This document shows, piece by piece, positions 5,202 through 13,106 of a stretch of 13,853 nt of DNA; within the stretch, counting starts at the first letter, position 1, and every line of letters starts with the position of its first letter. Source of the DNA: DASUUI01 sp964577965 (GTDB lineage: Bacteria > Gemmatimonadota > Gemmatimonadetes > Gemmatimonadales > Gemmatimonadaceae); the NCBI GenBank assembly GCA_964577965.1, contig CAZOAT010000066.1, positions 1 through 13,853 on the forward strand, read 5' to 3'. The translations under genes and the position numbers were made by a program. The notes under the pieces were generated by a model. The model was not told where the DNA came from. It made no database searches and saw only the letters and a program-made list of their open reading frames with translations.

Positions 5202-7276
5202 TCGCCCGCCTCATGCTTCTCACGGTGTTCGCCGTGAGTACCGCGGCGGCACAGGGATCTGCCGAACGGCTGTCGCCTTCGCAGCGTGATCTGTTCGCGC
5301 GGCTCCTGGCGATGGCAGACACGCGCACCCTCGACACGTCCGCTGTGGATCAGGCACTGGTCTCCTCCTCGGAGGCGCTCGCAAGGCATGCCGTGCTCAG
5401 CGTCGGCCAGATAGGCCCCATGGCAGCCGCACCACGTGTATCGCGGTTGCGTGACCTCGTCGAGGGCCCGCGCCTCTCGGTGGCCGCGCACGCGGCGTAC
5501 GCGCTCGGCCTGCTGCGCGATACGGCAAGTGTGCCTACGCTCACCCGCGCTCTCCGTGGAACACCCAGTGTCGCGGCGGAGGCAGCATGGGCACTCGGGC
5601 AGATCGGAGAGCCCGCGCGTGAGGCCATCAATGCCGCGCTCGCCGCGCCCGAACCTGCGAGCGGCGTGCGTGTTCAGCTGCTGCTTGCCGCGACCAAGCT
5701 CCGTCCCGTGCTGGTCGATGCGGTGATACCACACCTGCGTAGCAGCGACGGCTCCGTCGCGTGGGCGGCGGCGTACGCCATAGCGAGGCCGCGGGATCCC
5801 GGTGGAGTCCGGGCGCTGACAGAAATGCTGCGCTCGCGCGTCGCGAGCGACACGACCGCCGTTGAAACCCCTGTCCCCCTGGATGAGGTTGAAGCCAGAG
5901 GGCAGTATCACTTCGGCATGTCTGCCGGTGCGCGCATCAGGTCGGAGATCGCGCGCGGCCTGGCGCGTTCCGCCGCCGGAGATTCGCTCGCCGATCCAGC
6001 CTTCGCAGCGCTCGGCCAGCTCGCCGGGGATCCGCATCCACACGTGCGAATCAACGCGCTTCGCTCGCTTGGCAGCTACGGGGCGCGTGGCGCGCCAATG
6101 CTGATTCAGGCTGCGGCCGACACCGACGCCAACGTCCGTATTGCCGCGCTGCAGACACTCGCCACGTCGGGTGAGATCGGTATTCCGGACTGGAATGCGC
6201 TCTGGGCGGCAGACACCGGCTTCACCCGGCGCCGCTACGTGATCGAGGCTGCGGTGGCGCACGGCGCCGCACTGCCGGCGGTAAACGACTGGGCCGCCCA
6301 CGCCGAGTGGCGCTACCGTGCCACTCTCGCTGCAGCGCTCTCAGGAGCCAGCGATCACGATGCAGCGCGCGCGACGCTGATGGCGCTCGCGCGCGACACC
6401 GACCATCGCGTGAGAGCTGCGGCGCTTGGTTCTCTTGTCAGCGACACGGCGCGCATCACCGACTCGGTGCGCACGCTCGCCGGGATGGCGCTCAGCGACA
6501 GCGACGAGACTGTCCGCGCGATCGCGGTCGGGACACTGGGGCGCTTACCGCGCGCCGAGGATATCCCCCGGGTCATCCTGGTTATTGAGGCCGCCGGCGA
6601 GGACAGGGAGTCGGATGCGCGTGTTTCCGCGCTGAGCTATCTCGCGGCCGCCTGGCGGCGGGACAGCTCCGCGTTTACGCCTGAGATACGCCGGCGTCTG
6701 GCAACGGTTCAGGTCCCGGCAGATCCGGTCACGCGCAGGGCGGCGGGGAACTTTCCACTGCTGGCTCATTGGGGCGACACGCCCATCGAGCCGCGCCCGG
6801 CGGCATGGTACCGCTCCGTTGTGGACCGCATCGTAGTTCCCGCTCTCGCCGGCCGCCCGGCGACAGCCGTGGTGCGAACCGCTCACGGGCCCATCACCCT
6901 TCGGCTGTTCGGGGCCGAAGCGGCGCTTACCGTCAACAACTTCGTGACGCTGGCCCGCAACGGCACGTACTCCGGTCTCGCGTTCCACAGGGTTGTGCCG
7001 AACTTCGTCGTTCAGGATGGCGACCCGCGAGGGGACGGAAGCGGGGGACCGGGGTATGCCATACGTGACGAGCTCAATCCGCAGCGGTATCAGCGGGGCG
7101 TGCTCGGCATGGCGCTTTCGGGGCCCGACACGGGTGGGAGCCAGTACTTCATCACTCACTCGCCGCAACCGCATCTGGACGGCGGCTACACGAGTTTCGG
7201 TCGTGTCACTGCCGGCTTCGCCGCACTCGACGCGATTGTGCAGGGGGACAGGATTGTCAGTATCGAGATTCGCTGA
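5198..7276 (+). CDS. Exported HEAT-repeat protein fused to a C-terminal cyclophilin-type peptidyl-prolyl isomerase
   Basis: 692 residues. An N-terminal signal peptide (MIARLMLLTVFAVSTAAAQG) points to the periplasm. Residues about 50-520 are repeated helical pairs of HEAT type, for example RHAVLSVGQIGPMAAAPRV, AAYALGLLRD, AAWALGQIGE, RINALRSLGSYGARGAPML and VRAIAVGTLGRLP. Residues about 558-692 are a complete bacterial cyclophilin domain: FHRVVPNFVVQDGD contains the catalytic Arg598, Phe603 and Gln606, and GSQYFITHSPQPHLDGGY is the second signature. Cyclophilins catalyse cis-trans isomerisation of prolyl bonds; the HEAT solenoid probably binds a partner or client. The start overlaps the ybgC stop by 4 bp. 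The next gene, a lipoprotein followed by lptE, suggests a role in outer-membrane assembly, which is inference. Confidence 0.93.
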   Translation: MIARLMLLTVFAVSTAAAQGSAERLSPSQRDLFARLLAMADTRTLDTSAVDQALVSSSEALARHAVLSVGQIGPMAAAPRVSRLRDLVEGPRLSVAAHAAYALGLLRDTASVPTLTRALRGTPSVAAEAAWALGQIGEPAREAINAALAAPEPASGVRVQLLLAATKLRPVLVDAVIPHLRSSDGSVAWAAAYAIARPRDPGGVRALTEMLRSRVASDTTAVETPVPLDEVEARGQYHFGMSAGARIRSEIARGLARSAAGDSLADPAFAALGQLAGDPHPHVRINALRSLGSYGARGAPMLIQAAADTDANVRIAALQTLATSGEIGIPDWNALWAADTGFTRRRYVIEAAVAHGAALPAVNDWAAHAEWRYRATLAAALSGASDHDAARATLMALARDTDHRVRAAALGSLVSDTARITDSVRTLAGMALSDSDETVRAIAVGTLGRLPRAEDIPRVILVIEAAGEDRESDARVSALSYLAAAWRRDSSAFTPEIRRRLATVQVPADPVTRRAAGNFPLLAHWGDTPIEPRPAAWYRSVVDRIVVPALAGRPATAVVRTAHGPITLRLFGAEAALTVNNFVTLARNGTYSGLAFHRVVPNFVVQDGDPRGDGSGGPGYAIRDELNPQRYQRGVLGMALSGPDTGGSQYFITHSPQPHLDGGYTSFGRVTAGFAALDAIVQGDRIVSIEIR
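7243..7248 (+). promoter_or_regulatory. Ribosome binding site supporting the TTG start at 7254
   Basis: GGGGGA lies five bases before TTG 7254, inside the end of the HEAT-cyclophilin gene. It favours this TTG, which gives a clean lipoprotein signal, over the much longer open frame upstream. Confidence 0.5.
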
Positions 7277-7913
7277 ACTGCGGCTTCCTGTATCGCTCGC
7301 TGTGATTGGCGCAGCTGGTGTGGTGGCCGCGTGCACACCGCCTGCGGCGGTTCCGCTCGCCGGGGCACCGTTGCCGGCCATGGCTGTACCCTCCACCGAG
7401 CTGGCACCGGGACACAGAACCCTGGCCTTCCGCTGGGAGTACGTGGAGGAGAACTCACTCACCCGCGGCGACGGTGCTGTCCGCCTGGCTTCGCCCGACA
7501 GCGCCCGCCTCGACCTCTTCATCGGTGGCTTCGGTGGCGGCTCGGCGTTTCTGATGGGCGACTCTCTCATTGCCCCCCTCCCGCCGGGCGCGCAGAAGCT
7601 GGTTCCGCCAGCTACTATGTTGTGGGCCGCGTTCGGGCGGCTGGCCGTCCCTGCCGCAGCTGATACCGTCGTGCGGGCGCAGGGAGAGCTCATCCGCGCG
7701 GACATCGGCAGCGAGCCAGTATGGCGCGCGACGTTCAACGACGGCCAGCTCGTCCGGCTGGAGCACATCGCTGGCGGTCGGATCGTCGAGTGGGTGGAGC
7801 GTGAGGGCGCAAGAATACGGTACACGAGCAACGCGGCGCCGCGGCGCCTGACCTTGAATATCACACGCGATGAACCTTCTCCGCCGTTCGATTCTTCGGT
7901 TTGGCGTTTTTAG
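7254..7913 (+). CDS. Predicted outer-membrane lipoprotein of unknown function, upstream of lptE
   Basis: About 219 residues from TTG 7254. The N-terminus has a basic/hydrophobic signal (RLPVSLAVIGAAGVV) ending in lipobox VAAC with Cys27, so the mature protein should be lipidated. The body has alternating beta-type segments: GHRTLAFRWEYVEE, GAVRLASPDSARLDLFIGGF, a Trp-containing LWAAFGRLAVP, then ADIGSEPVWRATFND and GRIVEWVER, ending in FDSSVWRF. This reads like a single-domain LolA/LolB-type beta half-barrel that binds lipid, but I cannot confirm the family. It overlaps the upstream gene by 23 bp and lptE by 44 bp, so translation is probably coupled. Position and lipidation suggest a helper in LPS or lipoprotein transport, which is inference. 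The start is the least certain part. Confidence 0.72.
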   Translation: MSVSRFAELRLPVSLAVIGAAGVVAACTPPAAVPLAGAPLPAMAVPSTELAPGHRTLAFRWEYVEENSLTRGDGAVRLASPDSARLDLFIGGFGGGSAFLMGDSLIAPLPPGAQKLVPPATMLWAAFGRLAVPAAADTVVRAQGELIRADIGSEPVWRATFNDGQLVRLEHIAGGRIVEWVEREGARIRYTSNAAPRRLTLNITRDEPSPPFDSSVWRF

Positions 7914-8379
7914 CGCGACGCTGCTGCTTGGCGCCTGCCTGTACGGCTTTGCGGGCGGCGGGCTCCCGCGGCACATCCGCACTGTCGCCGTGCGGCCGAT
8001 GGAGAACCTCACCCCTGTCGCCGAGCTGCAGCACGAATTCTCGGAGGCGCTTCGCGCCGGCCTGAACGACCGGCTTGGCCTGCGTGACGCGCCTGAGAGC
8101 AGGGCGCACGCGCTGCTCGTGGGCACTATCCAGCGGTACGAGTCCGACATTCCGATCAGCTACGAGGCGTCCAACCGCGGTGCGACCACCGCCCGCCGGA
8201 TGGTGCAGATCGTGGTGGACATCGAGCTGCTCGACCAGACCACGGGCAAGGTTCTCTGGCAGCGGAAGGGACTCGCCGGCGAGGACCAGTACGAAGAGCG
8301 TGGCGAGCAGGAAGGCAGGCGCCGGGCGATCAGCAGGATTGTGGCGGCGATCGTGGAAGGGGCGCAGTCTCAGTGGTAG
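7870..8379 (+). CDS. lptE: LptE-family LPS-assembly lipoprotein
   Basis: 169 residues. The signal peptide MNLLRRSILRFGVFSATLLL ends in lipobox LGAC (Cys23). Directly after it, CLYGFAGGGLPRHIRTVAV and the following PMENLTP are the conserved opening of LptE proteins, and LLVGTIQRY, MVQIVVDIELLDQTTGKVLW and a charged C-terminal helix complete the fold. LptE plugs the LptD barrel in the outer membrane and helps deliver LPS to the surface. LptD is not in this window. The start overlaps the preceding lipoprotein gene by 44 bp. There is no clear ribosome binding site, consistent with translational coupling. Length and lipobox are normal for the family. Confidence 0.87.
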   Translation: MNLLRRSILRFGVFSATLLLGACLYGFAGGGLPRHIRTVAVRPMENLTPVAELQHEFSEALRAGLNDRLGLRDAPESRAHALLVGTIQRYESDIPISYEASNRGATTARRMVQIVVDIELLDQTTGKVLWQRKGLAGEDQYEERGEQEGRRRAISRIVAAIVEGAQSQW

Positions 8380-8403
8380 CTCTGTGCTTCTCATTCTGCA
8401 GAG

Positions 8404-8898
8404 ATGAGTAATCCCGCCACGGGTATCATGGGCTGGGATGCGGCACGCCGGTGGAGAGAAGAGCAGCGTCCGCGCATCGTCGTCTTCACCAATGGGGTCT
8501 TCGATCTGCTGCATCCGGGCCACGTGGACGTGCTCACTGCGGCGCGCGCCGAAGGCGACTCGCTGATAGTCGGCGTCAACAGCGATGCATCGGCCCGCAG
8601 ACTCAAGGGCGAGGAAAGACCTGCCCGCCCGGAAGCCGACCGTGCGTACGTGCTCGCCGCTCTCTCAGCAGTCGATGCTGTCACCGTGTTCGACGAGGAC
8701 ACGCCGCTGGAGCTCATTCGTCACCTGAAACCGGACGTTCTGGTGAAGGGGGGCGATTACACGCCTGAAACCGTGGTGGGTGCGGAGGACGTTCGCTCCT
8801 GGGGCGGGCGCGTCGCAATCGTGCCGCTCACCGCCGGTCACTCCACGACAGCGATGCTCAACCGTCTCAAGGACCGATCGGGTGTCACAGCGCACTGA
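8404..8898 (+). CDS. rfaE2: D-glycero-beta-D-manno-heptose 1-phosphate adenylyltransferase (HldE C-terminal domain type)
   Basis: 164 residues, a stand-alone version of the nucleotidyltransferase half of E. coli HldE. It transfers AMP from ATP to heptose 1-phosphate, giving ADP-heptose for the LPS inner core. Key features are the nucleotidyltransferase HxGH motif (His37-Pro-Gly-His40) in VFTNGVFDLLHPGHVDVL, VGVNSDASARRLKG, LKPDVLVKGGDY (115-119) and the C-terminal GHSTTAML (145-152). The kinase half (rfaE1) is absent here. The start is 24 bp after the lptE stop; a second ATG at 8428 is possible but less upstream sequence would remain. Its end overlaps rph by 17 bp. The LPS role fits lptE and the lpxH-like gene nearby. 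Confidence 0.92.
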   Translation: MSNPATGIMGWDAARRWREEQRPRIVVFTNGVFDLLHPGHVDVLTAARAEGDSLIVGVNSDASARRLKGEERPARPEADRAYVLAALSAVDAVTVFDEDTPLELIRHLKPDVLVKGGDYTPETVVGAEDVRSWGGRVAIVPLTAGHSTTAMLNRLKDRSGVTAH

Positions 8899-9595
8899 CC
8901 GCGCGGCGAACGCGCTTCGTCCCGTCACTCTCGAGCTTGGCGTCGCTCCCTATGCCGAGGGTTCATGCCTGGTATCGTTCGGCTCCACACGGGTGCTGTG
9001 TGCAACATCGATAGAGGAAGGCGTGCCGGCATGGCGTCGCGGTCGCGGGGAAGGCTGGCTGACTGCGGAGTACGCCATGCTGCCGCGGGCGACACGCACG
9101 CGCACCGCGCGGGAGCGCACGCAACTCGGCGGCAGGACGCAGGAGATCCAGCGTCTCATAGGCCGCAGCGTCCGCGCGATGCTCGACGATTTCAGTTTTG
9201 GCGAGCTCACCGTCCGGGTTGACTGCGATGTGCTGCAGGCGGACGGCGGGACGCGAACGGCGGCGATCACCGGCGCCGCCGTCGCTGTCGCGCAGGCGTT
9301 CAACGGCCTCGTTGCCGCGGGCAAGCTCGCGGCGACTCCCGTGCGCCGGCAGGTTGCCGCAGTGAGCGTCGGGATAGTGAACGGCGAGCCGCGGCTGGAC
9401 CTTGATTACGACGAGGATGTGGGCGCGGACGTGGACATGAACGTGGTGATGAGCACCGAGGGAGAGTTCGTCGAGGTCCAGGGGACAGGTGAGCAGAGCA
9501 CGTACAGCCGCGGCGACCTCGACCGCCTGCTCGATCTTGCCGTCGAAGGGATCGCGTCGCTGCACGACCTGCAGGCACGCGCACTCGCCGATTGA
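8882..9595 (+). CDS. rph: Ribonuclease PH
   Basis: RNase PH is a phosphorolytic 3'-5' exoribonuclease that trims tRNA and other RNA 3' ends in the cytoplasm. From GTG 8882 the protein has 237 residues, matching the family's 238; the frame is open further upstream but that part lies inside rfaE2 and is unlike the family. AAGGA at 8869-8873 is a plausible ribosome binding site. Family motifs are SCLVSFGSTRVLCAT, GEGWLTAEYAMLPRAT, the phosphate-binding Arg in GGRTQEIQRLIGRS, DCDVLQADGGTRTAAITGA, and the catalytic acidic cluster DLDYDEDVGADVDMNVVM (Asp179, Asp185). It overlaps rfaE2 by 17 bp and rdgB by 4 bp (TTGA). rph-rdgB pairing is common in bacteria. Confidence 0.96.
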   Translation: MSQRTDRAANALRPVTLELGVAPYAEGSCLVSFGSTRVLCATSIEEGVPAWRRGRGEGWLTAEYAMLPRATRTRTARERTQLGGRTQEIQRLIGRSVRAMLDDFSFGELTVRVDCDVLQADGGTRTAAITGAAVAVAQAFNGLVAAGKLAATPVRRQVAAVSVGIVNGEPRLDLDYDEDVGADVDMNVVMSTEGEFVEVQGTGEQSTYSRGDLDRLLDLAVEGIASLHDLQARALAD

Positions 9596-10212
9596 TCGGC
9601 GGCACGCTGCTCCTGGCGACACGCAGCGACGGTAAGCTGCGGGAGATCAGGCCGCTTCTCGCGCCACTCGGTCTCCATCTGATGGACCTCGCCGAGGCAG
9701 GGCTCCCGGAGGAGAGCGACGACGAGCTGGAGACAGGGAGCACATTCGAGGCAAACGCCCTGGCCAAGGCAAGGCACTATTTCCTGGCGAGTGGGGGCAT
9801 CCCGACAGTGGCCGACGACTCGGGGATCGAGGCCAGTGCGCTGCAGGGGCGTCCGGGCGTGAACAGCAAGCGCTGGTCGGGGCGCACCGATCTCTCGGGG
9901 CAGGCGCTCGACGATGCGAACAACGCCACGCTGCTCGCAGCGCTCGAAGGCACATCCGACCGCAGCGCGCGGTATGTATGTGTCGCGGCATTCGCCGATG
10001 CTTCGGGTGAGATCGTGGCACGTGGTGAGACGATCGGCTCGATCGTGGAAACCCCGCGCGGGACCAGCGGCTTCGGCTACGATCCGTACTTTCTCTCCGA
10101 CGACCTCGGCGTGACATTCGGGGAGGCGGCGCCGGAAGCGAAGGCAGGCGTCAGCCACCGTGGGCGCGCCTTCCGGAAGCTCGCTGAACGGCTGCAGGAG
10201 CTGGGCGGATGA
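9592..10212 (+). CDS. rdgB: RdgB/HAM1-type XTP/dITP pyrophosphatase
   Basis: This enzyme hydrolyses dITP, XTP and ITP to the monophosphates, keeping deaminated purines out of DNA and RNA. It has 206 residues from TTG 9592, whose bases overlap the rph stop (TTGA). Motifs are LLLATRSDGKLREI at the N-terminus, STFEANALAKARHY, the ADDSGIEASALQGRPGV active-site region, GTSGFGYDPYF and SHRGRAF near the end. One oddity is Ser12 where E. coli RdgB and most homologues have Asn in the ATxNxGK motif. No alternative ATG exists near the N-terminus, so the TTG start is well supported. The next gene starts 33 bp after the stop. Confidence 0.95.
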   Translation: MIGGTLLLATRSDGKLREIRPLLAPLGLHLMDLAEAGLPEESDDELETGSTFEANALAKARHYFLASGGIPTVADDSGIEASALQGRPGVNSKRWSGRTDLSGQALDDANNATLLAALEGTSDRSARYVCVAAFADASGEIVARGETIGSIVETPRGTSGFGYDPYFLSDDLGVTFGEAAPEAKAGVSHRGRAFRKLAERLQELGG

Positions 10213-10245
10213 TGTGCGTGCTGCGCCGTTCCCCACTGATCACAG

Positions 10246-12111
10246 ATGCGTTCTGACATTCTCAGTTGCCTTGCTGGCTGCGTGGCGATCTCGTGCGCAC
10301 CTGCGGCCATGGTGGTCACGGATCCCCCTGGACCGCGGTCGCCGGCCAGCGATGTGACGCCGGCGGGAGCGCCGCTCGGCAGCGCGACGCCCGGCGCACT
10401 GGTACCGCTCGATGCAGGGGCGCGGGCGTGGGTGGATGCGACACTCGCATCGCTCTCGCTGCGGGAGAAGGCAGGTCAGCTCATCATGCCGTGGGTGGGC
10501 GGGGAGTATGCGGCGGTCGGATCCCCCGAGTTCGAGCAGCTGCGCCGCTGGGTGGAAGACGACGGCGTTGGCGGCTTGATCATCTCTGTCGGCTCGCCTC
10601 TGGCGTATGCGGTGAAGACGAACGAGATGCAGGGTCGCGCGCGCGTGCCGCTGCTGATCGCCTCCGACATGGAGAACGGTACCGGCATGCGGATGGCGAA
10701 CATGTACCATCTGCCCACACTGCTCCCGCAGGGCGGGGGAACGGTATTCCCGTCGACGATGGCGCTGGGAGCGACCGGCTCCGAAGATCTCGCTTACAGT
10801 CTTGGCAGGATACTCGGGCGGGAGGCACGTGCTGTGGGCGTGCACATGACGTTCGCTCCGGTTCTCGACGTAAACTCGAATCCGCTCAATCCGATCATCA
10901 ACACGCGCTCCTATGGCGAAGATCCGGAGCTGGTTTCCCGGCTGGCACGTGCTTACATCCGTGGCACCCGCGAATCGGGGCTGATGTCCACCGGCAAGCA
11001 CTTCCCCGGGCACGGTGATACGAGGACCGACTCACACATCGAGCTGCCGACAATCCCTGCTGACCGCGCGCGTCTCGATGCAGTCGAGCTTCCGCCGTTC
11101 CGTGCGGCCGTACATGAAGGGATCGATGGGATAATGACTGCGCACATCGCGATGGTCGGCGTCGAAGGTCCCGACGCGCCACCGGCAACGCTCTCCGAGC
11201 AGCTCATGAGTACGGTTCTGCGCGAAGAGCTGCGCTTCACCGGATTGCTATTTACAGATGCGATGACGATGGGCGCCGTCGCCAGGCGCTACGGTGCCAC
11301 CGAGCCGCTGGTGCTGGCGCTCGAGGCCGGTGCCGACGTGCTGCTCATGCCGCGCGACGTGCGCGAGGCGATTGCGACCGTGGTAGGCGCGGTCGGGTCC
11401 GGCCGGCTCACTGAAGCGCGTCTCGATCAGTCCGTCCGCCGCCTTCTCGAGTCGAAGGCACGCGCCGGACTGCATCTCGGCCGTACCGTGGACGTGGACG
11501 CAATAACGCGCATCGTGAACGTACCCGAGCATGCGGCAGTCGCGCGCGAAATGGCGGAGCGTTCCATCGTGCTCGCCCGCGATACGCACGCAGCGGTCCC
11601 ACTCGCTGCGTCGGTGCGACGGATTCTCTCCGTCACTTACGCCGACCAGGCCGACCTGACTGCCGGCCGCGCGTTTGACCAGCAGCTTCGGAGCGCGGGC
11701 TTCACCGTGACGTCTGCGCGCGTTGACGATCGCACGACCGCAGCCGAGTACGCGCAGATCCGGTTGAAGGTGGATTCAGTCGACGCTGTCGTGACGTCCG
11801 CGTACGTGTATCCCCGCGACCACCGTGGCGACGTCGCCGCCGCCGGCGGGTTCACCTCGTTCGTTCAGGCACTCTCCGATCTGACCATGCCGGTGGTGGT
11901 CGTTTCGCTCGGCAGTCCATACCTGCTGAACGCGTTTCCGGCAGCGTCGGCGTACCTTCTGGGTTGGGGTGGCGCACAGGTGAGTCAGGTCGCAGCGGCC
12001 CGCGCACTCGCCGGACTCGCGCCGATCAGCGGCAAGCTGCCTGTCTCACTGCCTCCACATCATTCGTTCGGAGAGGGATTGCAACGGACCACCACACGGG
12101 TGGAGAAGTGA
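10246..12111 (+). CDS. nagZ: Glycoside hydrolase family 3 beta-N-acetylhexosaminidase (NagZ-like, two-domain, exported)
   Basis: 621 residues. The N-terminus (MRSDILSCLAGCVAISC) carries a lipobox-like LAGC at Cys12, or AISC at Cys17, so a lipoprotein is likely although the signal is short. Residues about 55-410 form the GH3 TIM barrel: PLLIASDMENGTG, THE signature STGKHFPGHGDTRTDSH (Lys251, His252, and the Asp262/His264 general acid-base dyad of NagZ enzymes), and LLFTDAMTMGAV with the nucleophile Asp338. Residues about 430-610 form a C-terminal domain as in the larger Bacillus-type NagZ, unlike the single-domain E. coli form of about 340 residues. The expected substrate is GlcNAc-containing peptidoglycan fragments. 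The start lies 33 bp after rdgB without a clear ribosome binding site; the stop overlaps the next gene (GTGA). Confidence 0.9.
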   Translation: MRSDILSCLAGCVAISCAPAAMVVTDPPGPRSPASDVTPAGAPLGSATPGALVPLDAGARAWVDATLASLSLREKAGQLIMPWVGGEYAAVGSPEFEQLRRWVEDDGVGGLIISVGSPLAYAVKTNEMQGRARVPLLIASDMENGTGMRMANMYHLPTLLPQGGGTVFPSTMALGATGSEDLAYSLGRILGREARAVGVHMTFAPVLDVNSNPLNPIINTRSYGEDPELVSRLARAYIRGTRESGLMSTGKHFPGHGDTRTDSHIELPTIPADRARLDAVELPPFRAAVHEGIDGIMTAHIAMVGVEGPDAPPATLSEQLMSTVLREELRFTGLLFTDAMTMGAVARRYGATEPLVLALEAGADVLLMPRDVREAIATVVGAVGSGRLTEARLDQSVRRLLESKARAGLHLGRTVDVDAITRIVNVPEHAAVAREMAERSIVLARDTHAAVPLAASVRRILSVTYADQADLTAGRAFDQQLRSAGFTVTSARVDDRTTAAEYAQIRLKVDSVDAVVTSAYVYPRDHRGDVAAAGGFTSFVQALSDLTMPVVVVSLGSPYLLNAFPAASAYLLGWGGAQVSQVAAARALAGLAPISGKLPVSLPPHHSFGEGLQRTTTRVEK

Positions 12112-13091
12112 CGGCCGCATCGCGCCCCACCCTGGTTACGCTGGAGGAGATCCGCACCGCAGCGCGCGTGCTCGAGCCCGTCGCGGTCCGCACTCCACTG
12201 CTGCGCGACGAGACTCTCACCGACAGGATCGGCCAGCCAGTGTGGCTCAAGCCCGAGATGCTCCAGCGGAGCGGCACCTTCAAATTCCGCGGCGCTTACA
12301 CGTTTCTTTCGCGGCTTGACCCTGAGGCGCGTGCGCGGGGTGTGATCGCGCCATCGTCCGGGAACCACGCGCAGGGTGTCGCGATGGCTGCGCGGGTGTT
12401 CGGTGTTCCCGCGATCGTCGTGATGCCCACGACTGCCACTCCCGCCAAACGCTCCGGCGCCGAGCGGCTTGGCGCGCGGGTGCTGCTGCACGGGACGACC
12501 TCGCACGAGCGGACGGTTCGGGCGGAGCAGATCGCGGCTGCCGACAGGCTCACAATCGTACATCCGTACGACGATCCGGCGGTGATCGCGGGGCAGGGGA
12601 CGGTCGGCCTCGAGATCTTCGAGGACCTGCCGCACGTTGAGACCGTGCTGGTACAGGTGGGTGGCGGCGGGCTGCTCGCCGGAATTGCGGCAGCTCTCAA
12701 GGCGCTGCGACCGTCGATCCAGGTGATTGGCATCGAGCCTTCCGGTACTCCCAAACTCTCCCGCGCGCGCGAGGCCGGTGCGCCGGTGCGCGTCGATTCG
12801 CAGGAAGGGATCGCCGACGGCCTGCTCGTCGGTGAGATTGGCTCGCTGCCATTCGACCACCACCAGGCCTACGTGGACGACGTGGCGACCGTGCCCGATG
12901 TGGAGATCATCCCTGCCATGCGTCACCTTCTGGAAAGGATGAAGCTCGTTTCCGAGCCGAGTGGCGCGATCACGGTCGCGGCTCTGATGAGCGGTGCTGT
13001 CGAAGTGAGCGGACCGGTAGTTGCTATTCTCAGCGGCGGAAACATCGAGTGGGAGGGGCTGCTCGCGTTGCTTGGCGGTCCCGCCCGATAA
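12108..13091 (+). CDS. PLP-dependent threonine/serine dehydratase (or serine racemase-like enzyme)
   Basis: 327 residues from GTG 12108, which overlaps the preceding stop in GTGA; the frame is open back to 11964 but that part lies inside the hydrolase gene. Fold-type II PLP motifs are clear: the Schiff-base Lys59 in SGTFKFRGA, SSGNHAQGVA (83-92), the phosphate-binding glycine loop VGGGGLLAG from residue 184, and SGGNIE near the C-terminus. These enzymes deaminate threonine or serine to 2-oxo acids. There is no C-terminal ACT-type regulatory domain, so it resembles catabolic TdcB or serine racemase more than biosynthetic IlvA. Sequence alone does not separate these activities. It is the ninth gene of the run; sodC follows after 15 bp. 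Confidence 0.92.
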   Translation: MTAASRPTLVTLEEIRTAARVLEPVAVRTPLLRDETLTDRIGQPVWLKPEMLQRSGTFKFRGAYTFLSRLDPEARARGVIAPSSGNHAQGVAMAARVFGVPAIVVMPTTATPAKRSGAERLGARVLLHGTTSHERTVRAEQIAAADRLTIVHPYDDPAVIAGQGTVGLEIFEDLPHVETVLVQVGGGGLLAGIAAALKALRPSIQVIGIEPSGTPKLSRAREAGAPVRVDSQEGIADGLLVGEIGSLPFDHHQAYVDDVATVPDVEIIPAMRHLLERMKLVSEPSGAITVAALMSGAVEVSGPVVAILSGGNIEWEGLLALLGGPAR

Positions 13092-13093
13092 CC

Positions 13094-13100
13094 AGGAGGA
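13094..13100 (+). promoter_or_regulatory. Strong Shine-Dalgarno sequence for sodC
   Basis: AGGAGGA six bases before GTG 13107. It is the best ribosome binding site in the window and fixes the GTG start, which also gives a proper lipoprotein signal. Confidence 0.85.
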
Positions 13101-13106
13101 TTTTCA

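Noticed and set aside
5063..6301. 412-residue minus-strand ORF antisense to ybgC and the HEAT gene
   Set aside because: Arg/Gly-rich composition with no motif, directly opposite clear HEAT repeats.
6545..7864. 439-residue minus-strand ORF antisense to the cyclophilin and lipoprotein genes
   Set aside because: No recognisable motif; it lies opposite the conserved cyclophilin active site and the lipoprotein reading frame.
12060..12926. 288-residue minus-strand ORF opposite the dehydratase
   Set aside because: Low-complexity His/Arg-rich shadow; the plus strand carries an intact PLP enzyme.
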